A DNA stretch of 64,000 nucleotides from Diadema setosum. Lineage: Eukaryota; Echinodermata; Echinoidea; Diadematoida; Diadematidae. Numbering within the stretch: position 1 is the stretch's first letter; each line of letters begins with the position of its first letter. The translations under genes and the position numbers were made by a program. The notes under the pieces were generated by a model. It searched no databases. It was not told the origin of the DNA and saw only the letters and a list, made by a program, of their open reading frames with translations. Positions 55,340-64,000 of the stretch are shown here, one piece after another. The DNA lies in the NCBI GenBank assembly GCA_033980235.1, contig CM067062.1, forward strand, positions 8,268,400 to 8,332,399, written 5' to 3'.

Positions 55340-56383
55340 ACAAACATAGAACAAGTTCCAGTGGGTTTCAGGAGGTTACTTTTCCAGTCAGGGTTTATAG
55401 TCTAGCTGGTAAACTTGGGTCTTTGAGAGCATCTGGCGGCTACACCCCCCCCCCCCCCACTTCTTAAAACGTCTTGCAACGGCCATGCATATATCCTGTA
55501 AGTGTAAATAACACGTTCCAGTGGGTTTCGTTAGGTTATATTTTCAGCTATAGGCTAGCCTATACTATAGCTGGAAAAAGTTCCAGTGGGTTTCAGGAGG
55601 TTACTTTTCCAGTCAGGGTTTATAGTCTAGCTGGTAAACTTGGGTCTTTGAGGGCATCTGGCTGCTACACCCCCCCCCCCCCCCCACCACCACTTAAAAC
55701 GTCTGGCAATGGTCATGCATTTATCCTGTAAGTGTAACGAACAAGTTCCAGTGGGTTTCATTAGGTTACTTTTTCAGCTAGGCTAGCCTAGCTGGAAAAA
55801 TTTGGGTTTTAAGGGCGTCTGGCGGCTACCCCCCACCACTTAAAACGTCTGGCAATGGTCATTCATTTATCCTGTAAGTGTAAAGAACAAGTTCCAGTGG
55901 GTTTCATTAGGTTACTTTTTCAGCTAGGCTAGCCTAGCTGGAAAAATTTGGGTCTTTAAGGGCGTCTGGCGGCTACCCCCCACCACTTAAAACGTCTGGC
56001 AATGGTCATTCATTTATCCTGTAAGTGTAACGAACAAGTTCCAGTGGTTTTCATGAGGTTAATTTTTCAGCTAGGCTAGCCTAGCTGGAGTTGGGCCTCT
56101 AAGAGCGTCTGGCGGCTACCCCCCACCACTTAAAACGTCTGGCAATGGTCATTTATTTATCCTGTAAGTGTAACGAACAAGTTCCAGTGGTTTTCATGGG
56201 GTTACTTTTCCAGCTAGGCTAGCCTAATTTTGAGGGGTCCTTTTTTGGGCCCTCCTGGCCACACCCACCACCGATGACCAGCCAGACGTGCATTTCCATA
56301 CTTAGGGGCATATGTACTAGATTGCTATATACATAAAAATTGGTAACCTTTTCAGCTAGGCTGACCCCCGCTGGCTCCCGGAC
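55340..56383. repeat. Right inverted arm: ~150-bp satellite array
   Basis: Reverse complement of the left arm: GTTCCAGTGGGTTTCATTAG, AGCTAGGCTAGCCTAGCTGG, GCGTCTGGCGGCTACCCCCC and ATTTATCCTGTAAGTGTAAC repeat about seven times. C-runs at 55445 and 55670 correspond to the left arm's G-run. Confidence 0.95.
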
Positions 56384-57199
56384 TATAGATCTTGATCTAG
56401 TTTAGTTTTAGTAGGACCCGTACCTCGGAAGAGTGCCTGACCACGTAGATACTAACAGTGCCGCCGCGTCGCGATCCAAGCGCTGGTGTAGGGATAGTGC
56501 TAGCGTACTTCCATATCCATGAAGATATCTCAAAATTCACTTAACCAAATTGCACCAAAATCACAGGAAATACTCTATGACTCATGTCCACTTGCTCACG
56601 CTAATTGGAACCAAATCGCAAGTTGGGAAGCGTAAGTGAAGTTGTCGACTTTCCTGTCATCGCTAAAAATAATCTGCTCTGTACGACTAAACAAGAGTGA
56701 TTGCGGCATAGGCCCTACCTGCCTACGCACGCACAGACTGAAGTTAGCCATGTAATATGATGAGACAAATCTTTCAAGTAATCGGGAGCACAAAATCAAT
56801 TTATAAATTATTTGAGCTAAGTCGAATGAAAAATATATTTCGTACATCACACAAATCGCCAAAATCATGACATTTTTTATTTTAGTTCTCGCGTAAATTC
56901 CCCGTTCGCAAAGTGCTAGTCGGCTAACTTCAGTTCTAGATTGTGCATGTCCCGTTTACCATGATCTCTCGCGAAGAGTGAGTTTGTTTGAGTGATGACT
57001 TGAAAGTCGGCGTCAATGTTGATACTTCTCGATTACCGATTTCGTTGAAATATAAGACAGTATTTTGAGATATGCTTAGAAGTATATCCTGTAATTTTGG
57101 TGTGATTTGGTTCAGCGAAATTTGAGACAGCTGCATGAATAGGACAGTACACAAATACCGCCTGCTAGCTAAATTGGGCCTAAGCGTCGTCTGCTACTC
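56384..57199. repeat. Flank containing an internal inverted repeat
   Basis: GATATCTCAAAATTCACTTA and ACCAAATTGCACCAAAATCA at 56523-56570 are mirrored at about 57075-57130. A second inner pair surrounds CTAACTTCAG (56729 and 56926). It forms a fold-back of about 600 bp lying between the 13.6-kb element and the next one. Confidence 0.6.
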
Positions 57200-57437
57200 G
57201 GTACGATTTAACGCACACGTATGCGAGAGCTTGTAATCAGTGATATAGTTGGCACCTTTGACGTCACGACATCCGGGCTCGTCAGCTCATTAGCATAATT
57301 CTCACCCAAAAAGTTCAATTTTTAACATGAAATTACGGGCTAAATCGTTATTAAATTTTAATTCTGTTTGCACCGCTGGGTCTTTTAGAATTAAAAGAAC
57401 GACATATAAAAAAATAAAAAATGGGTACAATGCCCTT
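57200..57437 (-). mobile_element. End of a second Kolobok-like TTAA element
   Basis: Read on the minus strand it starts AAGGGCATTGTACCC after TTAA (57438-57441). It shares with 30675-30870 a series of blocks: ATATGT(T/C)GTT, GC(T/C)CGTAATTT, GGTGAGaaTTATGCTAATGAGC and GACGTCA. The far end is not clear. Like the copy at 30675 it abuts a LINE reverse transcriptase, at NYRPIS. Confidence 0.65.
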
Positions 57438-57441
57438 TTAA

Positions 57442-58016
57442 ACTATCGGCCTATCTCGGACCTTCCGATAATTAGTAATAATCAATAATAATAAGATGAT
57501 CGAAAAACTGGTAACCAGTCGTCTGATAAAAAATTTTGAAGAAAATAAAATATTATACAAACACCAGTACGGTTTTAGACAAGGGCACAGTACAAAACTA
57601 TCGTTGATCAATCTAAGTGATGAATTAACCAAACAAATGGACGAGGGCAAGGTTACTGGTGGATTATTTCTAGACTTTGCAAAAGCTTTCGATACGATAA
57701 ATCATGACATTTTGCTATTACAACACTATGGTATACGTGGGTTACCGTTAGAGTGGATGCGCAGCTATTTATCGATTTCAGTTTGTATGTTGTGGAAATG
57801 AAAACTCTGCACAACTACCGATTACATGTGTTTCAAAAGGGTCAGTATTGGGACCCACTGTGTTCTTAATCTATATCAAAGATTTGCCACAATCCACTGA
57901 TTATTTCAATTTTTCGATTATTTGTGGACGATTCGAGTTTATTTCATTCTTTTCCATCTGGAACTAAGAATGCTGACTTAAAGGAAGTTGAACATTACTT
58001 ACTAGACGTTATGGAA
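57442..58016 (+). pseudogene. CR1-like LINE, RT part 1
   Basis: NYRPISDLPIIS is followed by MIEKLVTSRLIKN, YKHQYGFRQGHSTKL, LFLDFAKAFDTINHDILL, YGIRGLPLEWMRSYL, then in another frame SKGSVLGPTVFLIYIKDLPQ. RT blocks are in order with stops and frameshifts. The catalytic YADD region is damaged (VDDSS-like). An RTE fragment interrupts it at 58017. Confidence 0.85.
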
Positions 58017-58575
58017 CGACATCAAACAACGTCTCAATAAAGCAAGCACAGCCTTCAGAATGTTGAACAACGTATGGAGGTCAAAACAGTATAGCACAAG
58101 AACAAAGCTGAGGCTATACCAAAGCTGTGTCCTCTACACTTTGTTGTATGGATCAGAGTGCTGGAGAATGACAGAGAGAGAGACGTCAGAAAACTGTCAG
58201 TCTTCCACACACGAAGCCTCAGAAGAATCCTTCAAATTTTCTGGCCCAACAAGATATCTAATGAAGAATTGCTCTCCAAATGCAATCAAGAAGACATGAA
58301 TACTATTGTTCTGAGACGAAGATGGAAATGGATTGGGCATGTACTCAGGATGGATGTTCAAATTATCACTCTTGTAGCACTTCTCTGGACACCTGAAGAA
58401 AAGAGAAAGCTGGGACGTCCCAAGACCACCTGGAGAAGAACAGTGGAGGGAGAATTAAAGGCCCTAAAACATACATGGGGTTCTAGCCAGAAACTCGCCC
58501 AGGACCGTCAGAAGTGGAGGATGTTCGTTGCTGCCCTACATGCCAATAGAGGCATAACGGGCAGTAAGTAAGTAA
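58017..58575 (+). mobile_element. RTE-type LINE fragment (5'-truncated)
   Basis: It encodes the C-terminal end of an RTE-clade RT: NKASTAFRMLNNVWRSKQYS, YQSCVLYTLLYGSECW, RSLRRIL, RRRWKWIGHVLRM, KRKLGRPKTTWRRTVEGE and QDRQKWRMFVAALHANRG, ending in GTAAGTAAGTAAG, the short tandem tail of RTE elements. One frameshift occurs near 58180. GTTATG(G/A)A lies on both sides (58008 and 58576), a target-site duplication. Confidence 0.9.
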
Positions 58576-59583
58576 GTTATGAAATGGTGTAATGCTAACA
58601 AATTAACAATCAACACGTCCAAAACAAAGTATATAGTTTGTAAAAGTAAACGTAGACATTTGGAGACAAATGGAAATATTATGGTACGCACAGACATTAT
58701 ATAGCAGGTATTAGACTTTATTTCTAGGACTTAATATAGACGAAAACTAATCATGGCGAAAACATGTTGGGTGTGTCTCTTCCTCAAAAAAACAGGAAAA
58801 CAATTGGAATCATATTTAGAATTAGACTTGTGCTTAGACAAATCTTAAAATTATTATATAACACCCTTATCTTTCCGCGTATGTCTTATGGACTAGAAGT
58901 TTGGGGATGCACGTACCCCCCACTCATATCTTCAATTTACATGTAATTTTTTTTTTTTTACAAAAGAAATTAGTGCGTGCAATCTGTTTCAAAGGACTTA
59001 GGGAGCATACTGGCCCTTTATTTCATCGTTTACTAATGCTAGATGTTTACAGACTATACCAATTTGTAATTGGAACTGTGTGTAATGTTTGACCTAATCC
59101 ATCATACTTTACCGCACGATATCTCCAATTATTGTTTTAAAACTGAGCATAATTATGATATAAGGTTTAAAGATAATATGAATCATAAATCAACAAAAAT
59201 CAGATCTGAAACAGGTAAACCCGCCTTGTCATATGCAGGCAGTAAAATTTGAAGAGGATTTCCTCATTATGTAAAAAAGATAAACACCCGTAACGCTTTT
59301 CGGATATCATTGCGAAAGTATCTGTTATCAATATATGGTATAAATGATCCCCTAATAAAACATGTAAATATGTACATAAAACAATTCTTCTGTGAATATT
59401 TTAAGTACGTTATATTATAATTTATATCATTGAAAGGACTGGCCTCGACTTGCCTGCACGCTATTGCCAGTTCTTTTTTGCCAAACTATATTTCAACTAC
59501 AATGTATTCATTGTTGTGACTTTTTGACGATGTGTTTGTTTGGTAAACAAATTTCATTTCATTTCATTTCATTTTATTTCATA
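58576..59583 (+). pseudogene. CR1-like LINE, RT part 2, 3' UTR and (TTTCA)n tail
   Basis: The LINE resumes with MKWCNANKLTINTSKTKY, then YGLEVWG, KKLVRAICFKGLREHTGPLF and NDPLIKHVNMYIKQFF near its end. It is interrupted by T-runs and stops. It ends in ATTTCATTTCATTTCATTTC at 59550-59583, a pentanucleotide tail. Confidence 0.85.
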
Positions 59584-59805
59584 TGAGTATGTAATAAAAA
59601 AGAACGTTATACTTTATGTCAACTTGATATCCACTCCCTTTTTTGTGTGAAGTGAAATTCCAACTGCTTTAAGGACTGTATGCTTGTCAATCAAATCAGA
59701 TTTTAAACACATTTTGACCAAGAGACGAGTGTACAACCATATGCTGATAGAGGCCGGATAGCTTTGCCTTTTGTGCAAAGCGAGTTATTGGTAAATCATT
59801 ATACA
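59584..59805. other. No gene recognised
   Basis: Short AT-rich stretch between the LINE tail and a microsatellite. Confidence 0.4.
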
Positions 59806-59812
59806 CACACAT

Positions 59813-59884
<72 letters not shown>

Positions 59885-59922
59885 TTATATATATATATAC
59901 ATATTTATATATATATATGCTT
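59802..59922. repeat. (CA)n(TA)n microsatellite
   Basis: About 15 CA units run into about 25 TA units and TATATTTA variants. Confidence 0.95.
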
Positions 59923-60481
59923 GTTTTAAAGCATCGAACACTCTTCTTCAATCCTCAACAAACTATACCAAACGGATTTACCTAACGGATATACCCAACG
60001 GATATACCCAACACCGACACACCCAAGTCACAGTGTTACAATATCATCATGTGACCGTATCTTATGAAAGAGTATATTATATTTCTGAAAGTTTAGAATC
60101 ATGAACAAGTATGAAGCTGTCTTTTTGGTAATTTATTGTTTTTAAATACTCTTCATTCTGGTTAGGCCTTCTCAAATTTGGAGCACGAAAAACCCTCTAA
60201 ACACACTTCACTTTCAGTTCCAATACCCTTTGAAAGGATGGCACTTCTGCGTTGACTTTATGACTCATGAATGGAATGGAATTTCAGTTTAGTTTGATAG
60301 TCTCTTAATGGTGGTTGCTGTAGAGTTTTATATCCTCTATCATTTGTTTTATTCATGGTAGAGAGCAACGCTGTATGAGATTTAGCACTTGAATAGACAA
60401 TAAACTTCAAAGAATCTCTTCTCAGTTAACACTTTTCCAGAGTGGGTTTGTACAGAGGGACTTTGTACTTACGTACTATGG
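59923..60481. other. No gene recognised; short repeat AACGGATATACC
   Basis: ACGGATTTACCT / AACGGATATACCC occurs three times at 59974-60012. Otherwise nothing recognised. Confidence 0.4.
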
Positions 60482-60697
60482 CAGTGGCGGATCGGGGGGG
60501 GGGGGGGCACGAGGCGCGCGCCCCTCTTTATTTTTTATTAAATCAAAAGAAATAAAAAGAAAAACATGGGAGTGCGTGCGCCCCTCTTTATTTTTGGTTA
60601 AAACAAAGGAAATAAAAAGAAAAATGGGGGTGCGTGCGCCCCTCCTTTAATTTTGCAAAGGCCCCTCCCCTTTACGGAATTCCTGGATCCGCCATTG
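60482..60697. mobile_element. Small hAT-like MITE with internal 58-bp repeats
   Basis: The ends CAGTGGCGGATC and (reversed) CAATGGCGGATCC are inverted repeats of hAT style (CAxTG). No clear 8-bp duplication is visible. Inside, a unit GCGTGCGCCCCTCTTTATTT plus AAGGAAATAAAAAGAAAAA is repeated two and a half times. A G-run follows the left end. Confidence 0.72.
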
Positions 60698-61329
60698 CTA
60701 TCGTACAGTATTGAATTATTCGTCATTTTAAAACCTAGAGTCTGCTCTTTTAAAAATCCATGTCTGGAACTTTTATATGGGTTTGTGATTCATGGTCTTA
60801 CAATCCAACAAATACATAACATACGTTCGAGCAATGGCATTGTTTTTACAAGATATCGGCTATAACCTGATATACGGTTTGATCACGACCTCTTCGTTCT
60901 GTTGGCTTTCTCAATGTATTTGGTGATGGTGCTAACATGAACTTCAGAAGGCTTGCATACCTTCCGAGAAGCACGTGAACAATTAATGTTCAAATACACT
61001 ATGTTGGCATAAACAAACCTTAATGTACCCATTGTATCTAAGGAGAACGGCATTACGTCCAACATCAATCGCTGCAATACACACTTGACATGACAATATT
61101 TATCAAAGAATTATTTCCTAAATTCATAATTGATTAACATTTATTTTTTCAATCAATTTTATGTAACATTTGTTTAATGTTAATATTACGTTTTTTGGTT
61201 GCCAGATAAGTTGGACCAGCATCACATTCACTTCCAAAGTCGTACGCTGTATATTGAAAGACAAACCTGTTACAGGATGAGGACAGCATGAAAGCAGTTA
61301 AAAGATACTCACTTTAGGGGCTACAGAAA
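60698..61329. other. No gene recognised
   Basis: AT-rich; frames at 60653-61077 on both strands lack homology. Confidence 0.4.
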
Positions 61330-62760
61330 GGGTGTGGGAATGAGACGGGGGTAAATTCATCCCCCCCCCCTCAACTTGGACAAGGAACTTCAATTCGTTT
61401 TCATTGCCTGACTACTACGTGAACTACGTGAAACAATTCAATCAGAGGAGGGTGTGGGGGAGATTATCTCCTTTCCTGCAGCCTTTCAAACATCGTGTTT
61501 CCTTAGAATTGAATTTCAAAGATCTGATGCACACTTTGGGAGGAAAATTTGGGAAATGTTCAATCAAAGAAGTGATCTGATAAGTTGTTTAATCATTCAA
61601 GTTGCAATGCGAAAGATGCAGTCATCTAATTGTGTAAGTTACAAGCCAAAAGAATTTAATGTAGTCGTTTAAATTGTCAAGTTATGCATGATTTCGCATG
61701 TTATAGTAATTACATCATTTGAAAATCTAATATCTATGAACAGCCACCAACCGGAATGAGAGTGCGACAGAGTGCGTCTGTCTCCTTCAACACGAGGGAG
61801 ATATATTGCATTTTTAGAATTTTGAAATCAAACGATCTGGTACACACTTCAGTTGAAATATTGAATATTATTGTCGATCAATGTAGCAAGAAAATAGATT
61901 TTCAAAATCATGATGCTAGCTGTCGCCTTTTAGTAGACTTGTATTCTCAATACATTTGGTCTATTGGTGTTTGAATTTAAGTCTGTTGGTTACAGATATA
62001 GTGTGAAACGTTATTTCTATATTCAAGGAAAATGCTTTAAAATAGACTGGGTCACAATCATGGACAAACATTATCCCCCAAACAACAAACAAAATCGAAA
62101 TCCCTCTTTTCCTTTATAATGGAATAACATACTTAATTTAGGGTAATAGTAAAGTTAATGAGAAATCGTGCTTAACAACTAAAAAAGATAATAATAATTT
62201 GTTTTGTCCTTAACGTATGGCGGGAATAGGCATCGCATTATAGTTGTATTTGTCACAACCCCCACTCACTACCATTTATCGTTAGCGATATCACCCGCCA
62301 CGGACTTAAAAGTGATACAACAGATAACTGATTCCATAGCTCAGCCATTCTCATTATTCCAGTATAAGGCATATCTAATTGTCAAAAATTTTGACAGGAA
62401 ATTGATTATCTATTTTTTTCAACCAGATTGTTCACCAGATAGTTGAATTTCAATTCTGAAAATGCATATCCTACATACGCCCTCCATAGATTCAGTATAC
62501 TTTTTTTCGTTGATAATTTTCCAAACATTTCGTGTAATTGTGTATTATATCACTGCATTTCAATTACAAAGAGTATAAAAGCTTTCTCGTGTGGAAAGGA
62601 GATACCCCCCCCCCCCCTTTCATCCGATTTGCAGATATTCTTCCAAAAGTTAGCTCCAGATCGTTGAATTTCAATTAAAAAATTTCCCAAATATACACCA
62701 AAAAAAGTGGCTATCAGACCGTTACATTTCAATTCGACAACGGAAGGTGGATATAACACA
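61330..62760. repeat. Diffuse repeat with TTGAATTTCAATT words and C-runs
   Basis: TTGAATTTCAATT or GCATTTCAATTACAA, followed by a G/A-rich 'GGAGAT' and C- or G-runs, recurs at about 61370, 61505, 61800, 62440, 62560, 62665 and 62725. Spacing is irregular; probably an eroded satellite. Confidence 0.5.
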
Positions 62761-62777
62761 CACACACACACACACAG
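62758..62777. repeat. (CA)n microsatellite
   Basis: About ten CA units followed by GAGAGAGAGA. Confidence 0.9.
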
Positions 62778-62941
62778 GCATAGAGAGAGAGAATACTTAT
62801 TCGAGACACACAAGGGTTAAGATTAAACTCTGTACGAACATGCCATCTTTGCTTCCAAGGGTCTCAGAGGTCTAGAAGCTCAACAAAGCACACGATGGAA
62901 AGAGAGAGTTTGGTTTCAAACTTTCCTTCCATTGTTTGCTT

Positions 62942-62972
<31 letters not shown>

Positions 62973-63135
62973 ACTCTTCTATTTGTGTGTGTGGGTGTGT
63001 TCACACTGTCTTTGTTGTCATTTGAAACTGGTCCATTCGAACAGGCAATTCACTTGCATTATGTATAAAAGTTTTCTTTGAAGTAACATTCATTCATTCA
63101 AGCATTCAGCCATTATTTCATCCATTTCATTTTAT
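62778..63135. other. No gene; (CT)n run and ATTCATTC repeats
   Basis: A CT-dinucleotide run at 62940-62967, then ACATTCATTCATTCAAGCATT and TTTCATCCATTTCATTTTAT leading into the 860-bp repeat. This latter tract marks the undisturbed left border of that repeat. Confidence 0.6.
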
Positions 63136-64000
63136 TTGTTCAGCAAAATCTAAAATACTACAAAACAGCAGAAGAAAAGGCTAGGGCATCTGAAAAGTAA
63201 CATGTGATTGTAATTAAAGTCCTTATTATTTGAAAAAAAAAACAATAATTTCGACTGTGACCATGACAACACAGTCAACCAAAACCCACGCCACAACAAA
63301 TAGATAAGACTAACTGGTGCGTACATCAGTTGAGATAGAGACAGAGGGGGGGGGGGGGGGGGGGAGGGAAACAAAACTTGTTCCTATACTTAGTTTAACA
63401 CACATTCACACACACACATCACATACGCACTTAGAACGAGATGAATGAAGAGCAAAAAGAAGACAGGGAAACAAGTGACAATTATATTTTGTCAGTCAGC
63501 GATACCATGTCTTTTTATACACCCTTAACTGTAATTATCGAGCTTTATGCGTGATAGTAGATTGGGTATTACTATATCGATAGAATTCTATTCCTTGGCG
63601 CCCTTGCCGGAAAATGACATTGATACAAATAAAATAGAACAGAATAGAACGTATAAAAACAGAATGGACGAGATTATTCAACTTGTACACACCGCTTCGT
63701 AGTGCCATACCAGTAACCAGCAGTAATATCAATGTATGGGACTGAGCTAGAACTATACATTGCTGATCCTCAGCTACTCCATTCAGCATAATCTGCATAT
63801 CACAAACATTCTTTCATACTCTCAGTTGTGCAGCGCTATAGATTGCAAAAAGTATGCAACCTTCTGGTGCCGACAATACTCCAGAGCTGTTTATCAAGTT
63901 TTCCACCCTACAATAATGATTCTTGTAGAACCAATGACTTCAAGATCCGAAATTGTTGCATTTTTCTTAAGATTTCCTTTTATTGATTGCTGATTTAATT
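63136..64000. repeat. ~860-bp repeat, right copy, cut by window end
   Basis: Direct-orientation partner of 3696-4552. It differs by scattered substitutions, an expanded G-run (63344-63364) and small indels such as the missing CAACTAG near 63720. It continues past the end of the window. The shared minus-strand frame is at 63535-63798. Confidence 0.85.

Larger units (their letters stand above)
42795..56383. mobile_element. 13.6-kb composite element with ~1-kb inverted satellite ends
   Basis: The left end GTCCGGGAGCCAGCGGGGGT (42795) is repeated in inverse at the right end (56383), and the match extends inward through a unique ~150-bp zone and then an array of ~150-bp satellite units. TA lies just outside both ends. 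It is an inverted pair of about 1 kb arms enclosing about 11.5 kb, which includes the 6.2-kb element at 48988-55189. No transposase for the outer unit is recognised. Confidence 0.82.

Overview
This is eukaryotic, AT-rich, intron-bearing animal DNA. Several things point to a marine invertebrate deuterostome, most probably an echinoderm: a split gene combining SRCR, WSC and CCP modules, a dense mix of CR1-like and RTE-like LINEs, a Ty3/gypsy relic, many TTAA- and TA-flanked DNA elements, and a recurring TAGGCCTA motif. The species cannot be fixed from the sequence. Many long open frames here belong to transposons or are chance.

The one convincing host gene lies on the minus strand from 27658 down to 6901. 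Nine exons can be joined with consensus splice sites and matching phases into a 798-residue type I membrane receptor: signal peptide, CUB-like domain, SRCR (two exons), WSC, two CCP/sushi modules, one transmembrane helix, and a cytoplasmic tail of about 290 residues with an ITIM-like tyrosine motif. A TATA box lies about 100 bp upstream of the start codon. Its introns hold nested transposons: a gypsy relic with a tRNA-Pro-like primer site, its gag split by a palindromic TTAA element; a pogo-like MITE; fold-back repeats; and a LINE 3' end.

The left edge (37-3697) is a nearly intact LINE with one frameshift. It abuts an approximately 860 bp repeat (3696-4552) that recurs in the same orientation at the right edge (63136-64000).

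From 28 to 64 kb the window is almost entirely mobile DNA, much of it nested. There are LINE fragments interrupted exactly at TTAA by Kolobok-like elements, one carrying a THAP-domain fragment. A 4.6 kb element (33210-37776) has ends built of ACCATGG-type arrays, and a 2.6 kb element (39562-42125) has 14-bp inverted ends. A 13.6 kb structure (42795-56383) has ends that are about 1 kb inverted arrays of a ~150-bp satellite; it encloses a 6.2 kb element with its own promoter-like region and a decayed transposase-like gene. An RTE copy is inserted in a CR1-like LINE (57442-59583), followed by a small hAT-like element and diffuse repeats.

No tRNA, rRNA or CRISPR was recognised. Exon boundaries are read by eye; no alignment or transcript data were available.
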